A stretch of DNA of 64,000 nucleotides, from NCBI GenBank assembly GCA_002422315.1, contig DIUJ01000072.1, forward strand, positions 25,523 to 89,522, read 5' to 3'. Positions 25,157 to 34,060 of the stretch are shown here, piece by piece (positions within the stretch are counted from its first letter, which is position 1; the number at the start of each line of letters is the position of its first letter). This DNA comes from Bacteroidetes bacterium UBA6161. GTDB lineage: Bacteria > Bacteroidota > Bacteroidia > NS11-12g > UBA955. The notes beneath the pieces are model-generated. The model saw only the letters and a list, made by a program, of their open reading frames with translations. It was not told the origin of the DNA and made no database searches. A program made the translations under genes and the position numbers.

Positions 25157-26668
25157 ATGACACCAATCATTATCATTGTAGTTGCGGCAGTAGTTCTATT
25201 CGCAACAATTTCAGCATTAATTTCAAGGTATAAACGCTGCCCATCAGATAAAATTCTAGTTATTTACGGACGAACAGGTGGCACATCGGCTAAATGTGTT
25301 CACGGGGGGGGCGCATTCATTTGGCCTGTTATTCAAGACTTTGCTTTTTTAGATTTAAAGCCATTATCTATTGAGGCTAACTTAACAAACGCACTAAGCC
25401 GACAAAACATCAGAGTGGACGTCCCCTGCCGTTTTACAATTGCAATTTCTACAGAATCCGATAGTATGAATACCGCAGCAGAAAGATTGTTAGGCTTATC
25501 ATCCGAACAAATTCAAGAGTTAGCAAAAGATATTTTATTCGGACAATTGCGGTTGGTAATTGCAACAATGACAATTGAGGAAATAAACTCTGACCGAGAT
25601 AAATTCCTTGACAACATTTCAAAAAACGTTGACAGCGAGTTAAAAAAAATTGGTTTAAAATTAATCAATGTTAACGTAACAGACATCAAAGATGAATCAG
25701 GATATATTGAAGCATTAGGAAAAGAAGCCGCAGCAAAAGCAATTAATGAAGCTAAAATCAGTGTTGCTGAACAAGAAAAAATTGGAGAAACAGGAAAGGC
25801 ATTAGCGGATAGAGAAAAAGACACGCAAATTGCTGAAACCCACAGAGACAGGGATGTGAAAATTGCGATTACCCAAAAGGACAAAGAAATAAGCATCGCA
25901 ACCGCTGTTAAAGATGAAACAATAGGTAAAGCAGAAGCAGAAAGAGATACGAGGGTTAAGACTTCTGAAGCAAATGCCATTGCCATTCAAGGTGAAAATG
26001 AAGCAAAAATCGCAATTGCGAATTCTGAAGCACTTCGTAGGGAGAAAGAAGCAGAATCGTTGCGTATTGCAATAACTGCTGAAAAAGTTCAACAAGCAAA
26101 AGCCTTAGAAGAATCGTACGTTGCCGAACAGAAAGCTGAATTAGCACGTTCGGAAAGAGAACGCTCAACACAAATAGCAAATATTGTAATCCCTGCTGAA
26201 ATAGCAAAACAAAGAGCCATCATTGAAGCACAGGCTGCGGCAGAGACAATAAGAGAAAATGCAAAAGGCGAAGCAGATGCAATTTTTGCAAAAATGGAAG
26301 CAGAAGCTAAAGGTCTATTTGAAATACTCACTAAACAAGCAGAAGGTTATAAAGAAGTTGTAGCAGCTGCCGGTGGAGACCCAAGCAAAGCTTTCCAGCT
26401 TCTTTTAATTGAAAAACTACCTGAACTTGTTAGAACACAAGTTGAAGCAGTGAAAAATATTAAGATTGACAAAATTACTGTTTGGGACTCTGGCAACGGA
26501 CAGGGTGAAAACGGAAATTCCTCTACTGCAAACTTTGTTTCAGGAATGATGAAAACAGTTCCACCACTAAACGACTTATTTAATATGGCTGGACTAAATC
26601 TGCCAACATATTTAAAAGGTGCAGACGAAAATACAAAAACTAACATAGAAGAGAATATAAAGGAATAA
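25157..26668 (+). CDS. Flotillin family (SPFH/Band 7) protein
   Basis: A 503-residue flotillin of the YuaG/FloT or YqiK type. An N-terminal membrane helix (residues 2-22) is followed by the SPFH domain (about 30-190; CPSDKILVIYGRTGG, INVNVTDIKDESGYIEALG). A long Ala/Glu/Lys-rich coiled coil (200-385) with the EA-rich repeats of flotillins is next. The C-terminal domain contains KLPELVRTQVEAVKNIKIDKITVWD. Flotillins assemble under membranes and organise fluidity microdomains. It is probably translated with the NfeD-like gene. A run of eight G at 25304-25311 lies in the coding region (HGGGAF). Confidence 0.93.
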   Translation: MTPIIIIVVAAVVLFATISALISRYKRCPSDKILVIYGRTGGTSAKCVHGGGAFIWPVIQDFAFLDLKPLSIEANLTNALSRQNIRVDVPCRFTIAISTESDSMNTAAERLLGLSSEQIQELAKDILFGQLRLVIATMTIEEINSDRDKFLDNISKNVDSELKKIGLKLINVNVTDIKDESGYIEALGKEAAAKAINEAKISVAEQEKIGETGKALADREKDTQIAETHRDRDVKIAITQKDKEISIATAVKDETIGKAEAERDTRVKTSEANAIAIQGENEAKIAIANSEALRREKEAESLRIAITAEKVQQAKALEESYVAEQKAELARSERERSTQIANIVIPAEIAKQRAIIEAQAAAETIRENAKGEADAIFAKMEAEAKGLFEILTKQAEGYKEVVAAAGGDPSKAFQLLLIEKLPELVRTQVEAVKNIKIDKITVWDSGNGQGENGNSSTANFVSGMMKTVPPLNDLFNMAGLNLPTYLKGADENTKTNIEENIKE

Positions 26669-26911
26669 GCAAAACTAGCATATAAAGGTTGAAAGCATTG
26701 ATTTAAAAAAAAGATCAAAACCATCCAAACAAATCTTAAAAAGACATGATGAGCTTCTTGATTCGAAGAAATTAATGATTCTATTTCTCTTTATTAAATT
26801 TATTCGCTCAAATGCCCCCCCTTGAAGATGTTATTTCTATATTTAAAAATATGAGTATGGTTTTTTAAACATACAGAAAGTGGCTTTCGATAACTTATTC
26901 AGCATTTAAAT

Positions 26912-27382
26912 ATGAATAAAAGAAGGAATTATTCAAACAATACCTTTTTTATTTTTATGATCAGAATATTTTTTATGTGGGGGCTTTTTCATATTGGAGT
27001 ATTTAGCAGATACCAATACCTTACTATGATAAAAGCTACAACTGGAACAATTTTTCGGATTGTTTTAGGCAACTTAAAATTGAAATTTCAAATGCTAGAT
27101 ACTTTAGCTAATCAAGATTGTGGAGGTATTATGTTAAATAAAAACAATCTCAAAGAAATCTATAGATCTTATAATGAAGATTATACTTCATCAGAATTGG
27201 ACTATTATTATGTTTTAACAGGAAAAGCAGTTAGAATAGAAAAGAGTGATAAGGATTCGTTTCATCCATTAATTGAAGTAACTTTGTCGTACAAGATTAG
27301 TAAAATACTTTTTGGGATTTTAACTATTGTGAAATTAACAGTTCTCATTTTCTTTGTATTATATTATACTGGAACAAGTTAA
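26912..27382 (+). CDS. Orphan protein with two predicted membrane helices
   Basis: A 156-residue protein with no family I can name. A hydrophobic segment at about residues 11-29 and another at about 131-152 flank a polar middle with a single Cys-Gly-Gly (residue 70 region) and a Tyr-rich stretch (SYNEDYTSSELDYYYV). Both ends would be in the membrane with the loop on one side. It stands alone between flotillin and the convergent mgtE. The only promoter-like sequence is weak (TATATTTA near 26836). It may be a lineage-specific gene; the length and codon regularity favour real coding, but not strongly. Confidence 0.55.
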   Translation: MNKRRNYSNNTFFIFMIRIFFMWGLFHIGVFSRYQYLTMIKATTGTIFRIVLGNLKLKFQMLDTLANQDCGGIMLNKNNLKEIYRSYNEDYTSSELDYYYVLTGKAVRIEKSDKDSFHPLIEVTLSYKISKILFGILTIVKLTVLIFFVLYYTGTS

Positions 27383-27485
27383 AAAACATCAGAAATAACA
27401 TCTATCCATCTCGTTCGCCGCAAAAGCACCAAAACTTAAGAGAGTATTTTACTAAACCATTAAATAAAAAACAACTTAGCCACCC

Positions 27486-28850
27486 TTATATCATGTGATT
27501 TAAAATAAGCCTTCCTATTAAAAAATAGAAACCTAGGCCTACTACATCATTTGTAGTAGTTATAAATGGCCCAGTAGCTAGAGCCGGATCAATTTTGAAT
27601 TTCTCTAATAAAAGTGGAGTTAGTGTGCCTAGAATAGATGCAAAAATAATCACAGTAATTAATGCTACACTTACCGTAAGAGACAACTCCATGGTATGGC
27701 CTATAAATAAATTCCATGCAAACATGATAATAGAACAAACCGCACCATTTAATAAGGATACGAAAAACTCTTTTACTAACTTCGGGGAAATATTTTTTGA
27801 TTTGAGAGTGTTGTTTGCAAGACCTTGCACAATTATAGCAGAAGATTGTACTCCTGCATTGCCACCCATTGCAGCTACTACAGGCATAAAAAATGCCAAT
27901 TGAGGAAAAATCTGCAAATCCCCTTCAAACCTTTGTACCAAAGAAGAACTAGCCAAACCTCCCGTTAACCCTATTAACAGCCATGGCAAACGAGCCCTAC
28001 TTAGTATCCAAATCCTATCGGATGATTCTACATTTTCTGTCAAACCAGCTTGCAATTGGAAATCCCTATCTGCTTCCTCTTTTATAAAATCTACTACGTC
28101 GTCAATGGTAATACGCCCCATAAGCCGCCCCAAGGAATCTACAACCGGAACAGCCACTAAATCATACTTATTCATTACACTTGCCACCTCTTCCCCACTA
28201 CTGTATGCACTTACGTATATAAAATCTTCATTTAAAATGTCTTCTACTTTTACCCCTTCTTTCTGCAATACCAATTGCTTTAGAGAAACTATCCCTTTAA
28301 GCCTATCTCTATCGTCTACCGCGTATATAGTGTATACATGTTCTACAATTTCTGCTTGTTTTCTAATTTCTTCTACACATCTGCTCATAGTCCAGTCCAA
28401 ACGCACCTTTATCAACTCTTTCTCCATTAAACCACCCGCCACATTTTCGTCGTAATGCAAAAGAGACATAAGGTTGCGAGCAAATTCCTGGTCTTGAAGA
28501 TAATTGATAATTTCTTCTGCTTTTTTGCTACTAAAATGGTTGAGTATATCTACAGCGTCATCGGTATTCAGATACTCTAGTATTTCGGTTGCAATAGCTT
28601 CGGTGTCGTAGGTTCTTAGAAATTTTTCTTGTAGTTCGTAATCCAAGGAAACAATAACATTTACAGCCTTTTCTTTTTCTAAAATGGCTATAATCTCCTT
28701 TTGATCTTCTTCCTCCAAATCCCAAAATGTTTCGGCAATATCTTCAGGCCTGAAATCATCTAAATAAGCAAAAAGTGAGTCCTTTTGACCCGATAAGATC
28801 AATTCTTTTAATTTACCTAACTCTATTTGGCTTATTTCCTGAAGGCTCAT
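27486..28850 (-). CDS. mgtE: Magnesium transporter MgtE
   Basis: A 454-residue MgtE channel. The N-terminal superhelical domain (MSLQEISQIELGKLKELI through about residue 130) senses cytoplasmic Mg2+. Two CBS domains (about 140-260; IYAVDDRDRLKGIVSLKQL and DLVAVPVVDSLGRLMGRITIDD) form the gate. Five membrane helices follow from residue 285, with the pore motif PVVAAMGGNAGVQSSAI and the Asp of DPALATGPFITTTND that selects Mg2+. It overlaps the upstream rsmA gene by 4 bases (ATGA), so the two are translationally coupled. Full length for the family. Confidence 0.95.
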   Translation of the reverse strand: MSLQEISQIELGKLKELILSGQKDSLFAYLDDFRPEDIAETFWDLEEEDQKEIIAILEKEKAVNVIVSLDYELQEKFLRTYDTEAIATEILEYLNTDDAVDILNHFSSKKAEEIINYLQDQEFARNLMSLLHYDENVAGGLMEKELIKVRLDWTMSRCVEEIRKQAEIVEHVYTIYAVDDRDRLKGIVSLKQLVLQKEGVKVEDILNEDFIYVSAYSSGEEVASVMNKYDLVAVPVVDSLGRLMGRITIDDVVDFIKEEADRDFQLQAGLTENVESSDRIWILSRARLPWLLIGLTGGLASSSLVQRFEGDLQIFPQLAFFMPVVAAMGGNAGVQSSAIIVQGLANNTLKSKNISPKLVKEFFVSLLNGAVCSIIMFAWNLFIGHTMELSLTVSVALITVIIFASILGTLTPLLLEKFKIDPALATGPFITTTNDVVGLGFYFLIGRLILNHMI

Positions 28851-29632
28851 TTTGATTCATTTTCAATTAATTGAGTCAATTCCACAAAATCTTCTACATT
28901 TAGATTTTCAGGACGCAAGTTAGCAAATCTTGTTTTAACAAACTCTTCTTTGTTTAGATTAAATTTACGTAAACTATTACTCAGCGTTTTTCTTCGTTGG
29001 TTAAATGCTGTTTTTACCACATCTAAAAAGATTCTATCCGAACAACTATTTAAGGTATCTCTGTACTTCACCCCTTTCATGACTCCTGTTTTTACCTTAG
29101 GTGGTGGGTCAAATACACCCTCCGAAACAGTAAAACAATATTCTAATTTGTAATAAGCTTGAAGCAAAACAGACAAAATTCCGTATTCTTTAGAATTAGG
29201 TGCGGAACAAATTCTCCTGGCTACTTCGCGCTGAAACATACCTCCAAATCCTTCTACTCTTCCTCTATTTTCTAAAATCTTAAACAGTATTTGAGAACTA
29301 ATATTATATGGAAAGTTACCTACTACAAACCAAGGCCCTTGCTTGGAATCGAAAATATTTTTTGCTTCTTTTAAAAAATCGGTATCCCACAACTCTTCCC
29401 CAAATCCATGCTTTTGTCTTAAATATTCCACAGATTCTGTATCAATATCTACCATCACAAGCTTTTCTTTTGCCTTGTTCATCAAAAATTCAGTAAGCAC
29501 ACCAGTACCGGGACCTATCTCCAATATATTACAATCAATATGATTATCAACAAGATCTGCTACTTTTAAGGCAATGTTTTTGTCTCTAAGAAAATGTTGT
29601 CCTAATTTTTTTTTGGGTTTTACAGAAATCAT
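28847..29632 (-). CDS. rsmA: 16S rRNA (adenine1518/1519-N6) dimethyltransferase
   Basis: A 261-residue RsmA/KsgA that dimethylates two adjacent adenines in helix 45 of 16S rRNA late in small-subunit assembly. KPKKKLGQHFLRDKNIA (residues 5-21) is the N-terminal signature, LEIGPGTGVLTEFL (about 38-51) binds S-adenosylmethionine, and NFPYNISSQILFKI is the catalytic motif (NFPY in place of the usual NLPY). I chose the ATG at 29632 (MISVKPKKK) over 29671, because the extra 13 residues are not family-like and overlap the divergent DUF1573 promoter area. Coupled to mgtE downstream. Confidence 0.95.
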   Translation of the reverse strand: MISVKPKKKLGQHFLRDKNIALKVADLVDNHIDCNILEIGPGTGVLTEFLMNKAKEKLVMVDIDTESVEYLRQKHGFGEELWDTDFLKEAKNIFDSKQGPWFVVGNFPYNISSQILFKILENRGRVEGFGGMFQREVARRICSAPNSKEYGILSVLLQAYYKLEYCFTVSEGVFDPPPKVKTGVMKGVKYRDTLNSCSDRIFLDVVKTAFNQRRKTLSNSLRKFNLNKEEFVKTRFANLRPENLNVEDFVELTQLIENESK

Positions 29633-29685
29633 GAGTAATTTTGGAATGGAATTTGAAGCAAAGAACGACAAATTACCTTAGAATT

Positions 29686-30222
29686 ATGAAAAAAATATTT
29701 ACCACCGCACTTGCAATTGTTGCACTAAGCTTGCAAATACAAGCTCAGCAGTCGCCAACAAGCAAAAAAGCAAGCTCAACTGCTAAAACACAAACCAACA
29801 AAAATACTACCAAAGAATCTACAACTGCTCCTGGAGCCAAGGTAGCAAGCGACGACAACAAATCCAATGTAGGTGCTGCAATACAATTTACTCAAACCAG
29901 ACACAATTTTGGAACTATAAAACAAAATGTCCCGGTAATCACTAAGTTTGTTTTTGAGAATACAGGTACTCAAAATCTAATCATTAAAAAAGCTACTGCT
30001 GGATGCGGCTGTACCACTCCAAAATGGCCTGTAGAACCTATTGCACCTGGTCAAAAAGCAGAAATTGAAGTTGGATACGATGCAAAATCAGAAGGCAACT
30101 TCATTAAAATAATCACTGTAGAAACTAATGCAGGCGACCATAAGCTAACCATAAGCGGAGTAGTTGAAGTTCCTGCTTCAGACAATTCTGGTTCTGAAAT
30201 CAAATTACCAATTAAAAAATAA
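29686..30222 (+). CDS. DUF1573 exported protein, copy 1
   Basis: A 178-residue secreted protein. A signal peptide (MKKIFTTALAIVALSLQIQA) is followed by a Ser/Thr/Lys-rich linker of about 45 residues. One DUF1573 (ASH/Ig-like) domain follows, beginning IQFTQTRHNFGTIKQN and carrying the family motif GCGCTTP. DUF1573 proteins are very common in Bacteroidetes and are exported to the periplasm; their role is not established. It is first of three tandem copies, 11 bases before the next. I started at 29686, where the signal peptide begins; an ATG at 29641 would add 15 residues before it. Confidence 0.88.
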   Translation: MKKIFTTALAIVALSLQIQAQQSPTSKKASSTAKTQTNKNTTKESTTAPGAKVASDDNKSNVGAAIQFTQTRHNFGTIKQNVPVITKFVFENTGTQNLIIKKATAGCGCTTPKWPVEPIAPGQKAEIEVGYDAKSEGNFIKIITVETNAGDHKLTISGVVEVPASDNSGSEIKLPIKK

Positions 30223-30233
30223 ACTTATATAAA

Positions 30234-30671
30234 ATGAAAAATCTATTTTTAACACTTACTTTACTTTTAGGTGTGGCTTACACCAACTACGCACAAACTC
30301 CTGCTGCTACTGAAAACAAAACCAATTCTGAACTCATAAAATGGGAAACCATTGTTCATGATTTTGGCAACGTACCTGCTGGGTCTAGTGCAAAATATGA
30401 ATTTCTTTTTACAAATCTTACTAAAGAAGTAGTAGAAATCCGCAATGTTAGAGCAAGCTGCGGCTGTACTGCGCCTTCATATACTAAAGAGCCAATCAAA
30501 AACAAAGCTAAAGGATCTGTGGTAGCGGTATATACTGCGCCTACAACCCCTCAGTCTTTTCACAAAACACTTACTGTAGAAACCTCTCATGGCACTTTCC
30601 AACTTACCATAAAAGGTATGGTAGTAGAGGCAAACAAAACTCCAGAATCACCCTTAAGAGTTAATCCTTAA
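30234..30671 (+). CDS. DUF1573 exported protein, copy 2
   Basis: A 145-residue protein with signal peptide MKNLFLTLTLLLGVAYTNYA and one DUF1573 domain from about residue 34 (IKWETIVHDFGNVPAGSSAK) with the motif SCGCTAP. Its domain is close to copy 1, including the HDFG and TKEP/VEP segments, suggesting duplication. It lacks the Ser/Thr linker of copy 1. Gaps of 11 and 5 bases to its neighbours support one transcript. Confidence 0.9.
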   Translation: MKNLFLTLTLLLGVAYTNYAQTPAATENKTNSELIKWETIVHDFGNVPAGSSAKYEFLFTNLTKEVVEIRNVRASCGCTAPSYTKEPIKNKAKGSVVAVYTAPTTPQSFHKTLTVETSHGTFQLTIKGMVVEANKTPESPLRVNP

Positions 30672-30676
30672 TCTAA

Positions 30677-31114
30677 ATGCTTCATTTATATTCAAAAGCC
30701 ATTATAAGAAATATTCTTGTAATGGCTTTCTTTTTTGTTTACTTTGCGAATACTACATTTGCAAGTGACACCCTAAGGCTAGCATATCCCAAGGACACAA
30801 TTGATTTAGGCACTATGAAACAAGGGACCATCAAAGAATATGGATTTACTCTTGCTAACCATTACCAAGAAAAAATAAAATTGTTTCAAATATATCCTTC
30901 CTGTGGCTGTACCATTACCCAAGCATATCCGGATTCTATAGATGCAAATTCTAGCATATATGTTTCTTTTACTTTCAAAAGCGAGGGATTTGAGGGCCTA
31001 GTGATAAAAAACCTAACTATTCTTACAGACAAGGGAGCTGCTTTGGTATACTACAAAGCAAATGTTAAGACACGAAAAAAGAGAAAAAGAAATCAATCCA
31101 ATAAAATCCGATAA
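30677..31114 (+). CDS. DUF1573 exported protein, copy 3 (divergent)
   Basis: A 145-residue member of the same family. After an N-terminal hydrophobic segment (about residues 8-29) the domain starts KDTIDLGTMKQGTIKEYGF and carries SCGCTIT. It is the most divergent of the three and ends in a strongly basic tail (KTRKKRKRNQSNKIR) that the other copies lack. Its last 22 bases overlap the convergent subtilase gene, so the basic tail is encoded opposite the protease C terminus. Confidence 0.85.
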   Translation: MLHLYSKAIIRNILVMAFFFVYFANTTFASDTLRLAYPKDTIDLGTMKQGTIKEYGFTLANHYQEKIKLFQIYPSCGCTITQAYPDSIDANSSIYVSFTFKSEGFEGLVIKNLTILTDKGAALVYYKANVKTRKKRKRNQSNKIR

Positions 31115-33282
31115 ATAGATTGGTCAACTTTTAATAAGTATAATCCTTTTGCCAACCCCATAACATTTAAGGATTGTTTGTGAGAAGGCTTTGTATCAAA
31201 CCTTCTTATTTCTCTACCTTGTATGTCTAACAATTCAATCTGCATTATCTCTCTTTCAGACTCAATATTTATCCAAGTTTGAGCAGGATTTGGATAAACC
31301 AAAACCTCATGTTTTACTTGTAAGCCTCTTGACGACACTACTCTCAATGCTTCTTTTACTGCTTCATAAGCATTAATCTTACCATTCCCTGCATTGGTAT
31401 TTGGCACATTACCGGTCGCAGCATCTATTATTGCGGTTTGCTTTAAAATATGAATTATTTGAGCAGGAGTAAGTGCGGGATTTGCTTGTAACATAAGAGC
31501 TACAACTCCAGCAACTTGAGGGCTTGCCATAGAGGTGCCAGAAAATACGCCATAAGCAAAAGAATCATTCTTAAAAGGTTCGAAAGAAACCAATCTATTC
31601 CATGCCCAGCCTGGATATTGTTGTAAATAAATTGCCGCAGCTACATCCATACCTGGAGCCAAAATATCGGGTTTAATTCTGCCATCTGCGGTTGGTCCCC
31701 TACTACTAAAAGGAGTAATTTGCCCTATAGAGGAATAATTTCTATCGTTAAACGTATCTCCAAAAATTCCTACATAAAAGTTTTTGGCAGTATAAGAACC
31801 CACGGTAATTACACTTTTGGATGTACCTCCATTTTCACCTACAGTGTATCTCGAATTTCCCGACTTAAGCGTATTACTTAAATCTAAATTTCCAATTTTA
31901 TTTCTAAAACTTCCTGAAGTATACCTATAAATCCCCCCCGAATTCCAAGCATGAATTTGGGAGAAACTAGAAGTCAAGTTTAATTGAATTGCATACAATT
32001 TAGGATTAGGATTTTGAACCCACAACAATACATTGGGTTTGTTATTTGGCAAATAAAGGGGTGTTAAATGTTTATTTATTTTCACCTCTCCTCCTTGAAC
32101 AGAAAATATAAACTCTTTGTTATCAGCTATTCTTGAAGAAGTGTAGGGGCTTTGGTATATTATATTGCCAAATGTATCTACAATTGACACAGACAAAGAA
32201 AATTCAGAATTGCCACTTCCCCAAATGTCTACATATACCTCTTCACTGGGGTAATTGTTTCTTTGGTTTTCTATACATAAAGTGGAAACCGTATCGTTTT
32301 GTATCAAAGACTCAAAATGCATGTTATTTGTACCTTCGTTACCTGCGGCACCCACTAATATATTCCCTTCTTTTACAAGAGCATTTGTAGCTAAATCAAA
32401 AAGAGAGGTGCCATCGTGGGGGCCAGTATGCATTCCCCAGCTAAGATTGATTACCGCAGGCTTCCCTACAGACTTTGCGTAATTAAAAATATAAGCATAG
32501 GCATCTATAATCGCTGCATTTGCAATCAAATAGTCACTAAGAGCACTACCAGGCAATGTACTGTCGTAATATTTAATACTTACAAACACTAGTTCTGCAT
32601 CTGACGCAACCCCTTTATACTTCAAATCAGGCGATCCAATACCGCTACCTGCAGCTATAGAAGCCACATGGGTTCCATGTGATCCATGCAAATCCAAATC
32701 TTTAAACACTTCCTCTCCTTTTCTCTCTGTACCATAATTATAGCCTTCGGGTGCTGGTCCATCATTAAAATTTTGTTGCCATATACGAGAAATCCTTGTA
32801 TTGGAGCTATCTTTAGCATAAAAAGCAGGATGTCTTGTATCAAAACCTATATCAACAATTCCTATTACAACCCCTTTCCCACTGTATGCTAATGGCAGGT
32901 TTTGAGCTTGTTCAATTTTATTTGTTTGCATAGAAATCCTTGCGGAATCCATTTTCATTCGCGTAGAATGAAACTTACTCGGACTCTCCACCATCAAAAC
33001 ACCTTTCACTTTTAATAATTCTTCCATTTTATTAACAGGTACAAGGGCTGTCCACACTTTGCCTGCTTTTGTTTGAACCTTTATTCCCATGCCTTGTAAG
33101 GCACTGCTATTTATCTCATTATCTACTAAAATAAGTACTTCTGTTATCCCATTTTCGGAGATAATATTCTTTAGAACTACTTCTACCGCATTGCTGCTTT
33201 GATTGGAGGATAAATATTGTGCACTTGCCGGTACCGCATATACAAACAGTGCGATAAAAATTAACAGTAGCCTTTTTTTCAT
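31093..33282 (-). CDS. Secreted S8 subtilisin-like protease with T9SS type A tail
   Basis: A 729-residue subtilase. A signal peptide (MKKRLLLIFIALFVYAVPASA) is followed by a short propeptide-like region. The catalytic triad is Asp144 (VDIGFDTRHP), His202 (HGTHVASIAAG) and Ser at about 583 (FSGTSMASPQVAG). A large insertion of some 200 residues lies between His and Ser. The last 75 residues (VYPNPAQTWINIE, then IELLDIQGREIRRF, GLAKGLYLLKVD) are a T9SS type A sorting domain, so it should be surface-bound or released. The ATG at 33282 was chosen over 33321 because the signal peptide begins there. A G7 run at 31933-31939 lies in the insertion. Confidence 0.93.
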   Translation of the reverse strand: MKKRLLLIFIALFVYAVPASAQYLSSNQSSNAVEVVLKNIISENGITEVLILVDNEINSSALQGMGIKVQTKAGKVWTALVPVNKMEELLKVKGVLMVESPSKFHSTRMKMDSARISMQTNKIEQAQNLPLAYSGKGVVIGIVDIGFDTRHPAFYAKDSSNTRISRIWQQNFNDGPAPEGYNYGTERKGEEVFKDLDLHGSHGTHVASIAAGSGIGSPDLKYKGVASDAELVFVSIKYYDSTLPGSALSDYLIANAAIIDAYAYIFNYAKSVGKPAVINLSWGMHTGPHDGTSLFDLATNALVKEGNILVGAAGNEGTNNMHFESLIQNDTVSTLCIENQRNNYPSEEVYVDIWGSGNSEFSLSVSIVDTFGNIIYQSPYTSSRIADNKEFIFSVQGGEVKINKHLTPLYLPNNKPNVLLWVQNPNPKLYAIQLNLTSSFSQIHAWNSGGIYRYTSGSFRNKIGNLDLSNTLKSGNSRYTVGENGGTSKSVITVGSYTAKNFYVGIFGDTFNDRNYSSIGQITPFSSRGPTADGRIKPDILAPGMDVAAAIYLQQYPGWAWNRLVSFEPFKNDSFAYGVFSGTSMASPQVAGVVALMLQANPALTPAQIIHILKQTAIIDAATGNVPNTNAGNGKINAYEAVKEALRVVSSRGLQVKHEVLVYPNPAQTWINIESEREIMQIELLDIQGREIRRFDTKPSHKQSLNVMGLAKGLYLLKVDQSIYRILLD

Positions 33283-33424
33283 ATAGCACAAAGCTATTGT
33301 TTTTTGAAATGAAAAAAACACCTAATTTTTACTAAACGATAAAAATAGCATTTTGCCCAATTTAAATAACCAAGAGAAGCATAAAAATAAGTAATATTGT
33401 AGAATAATTCTAAATAAGACAAAA

Positions 33425-33991
33425 ATGAACCAAAGTGAATTCATAACTATTTACGCAGAGGCGACCCCAAACCCTGATTCAATGAAGTTTGTAGTGAACA
33501 AAATGATACTTCCCAACGACAGTGTAGACTATAGAAATGTAGAAGTTGCTTCCAACTCTCCTCTTGCATTAGAGCTTTTCAAGAATCCAATTGTAAAAGG
33601 TATTTTTATTATGAACAACTTCATTACATTAACCAAATCGTCTGAAGCAGTTTGGCCAGAAGAAATACCAGCAATTAAGGATTTTATCAAAAACTGGATA
33701 GAATCTGGCAAAGAAGTAGTGAATAAAAACGCTACATTGAGTGAAGAAGAGGAAACAGAAATAGAGAAAAAAATAAAAAAACTTCTGGACGACCACGTAA
33801 AACCAGCTGTAGAAATGGATGGTGGTGCTATATCCTTCAAATCATTTAAAGATGGTGTAGTAACAGTAGTAATGAAAGGCTCTTGTAGTGGCTGCCCTAG
33901 CAGTACCTTTACGCTTAAAGCTGGCATAGAAAACCTACTAAAGAGAATGGTTCCTGAGGTAGAGGCGGTAGAAGCAGAAGCTGGAATTTAA
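33425..33991 (+). CDS. Nfu-type iron-sulfur cluster carrier
   Basis: A 188-residue two-domain Nfu protein. Residues 8-95 form the Nfu N-terminal domain (EATPNPDSMKFVVNKMIL). Residues 110-188 form the NifU C-terminal domain with the cluster-binding Cys154-xx-Cys157 in SCSGCPSSTFTLKAGIE. It accepts 4Fe-4S clusters from the assembly scaffold and delivers them to apo-proteins. No suf or isc genes are adjacent; it stands alone with a TPR gene 69 bases downstream. Confidence 0.93.
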   Translation: MNQSEFITIYAEATPNPDSMKFVVNKMILPNDSVDYRNVEVASNSPLALELFKNPIVKGIFIMNNFITLTKSSEAVWPEEIPAIKDFIKNWIESGKEVVNKNATLSEEEETEIEKKIKKLLDDHVKPAVEMDGGAISFKSFKDGVVTVVMKGSCSGCPSSTFTLKAGIENLLKRMVPEVEAVEAEAGI

Positions 33992-34060
33992 TACCCTTGT
34001 TAAAAGATATTTAAAAAATACCAAGTTATTTTTTGGCTATTCCTGTTTTATATTAACTTT

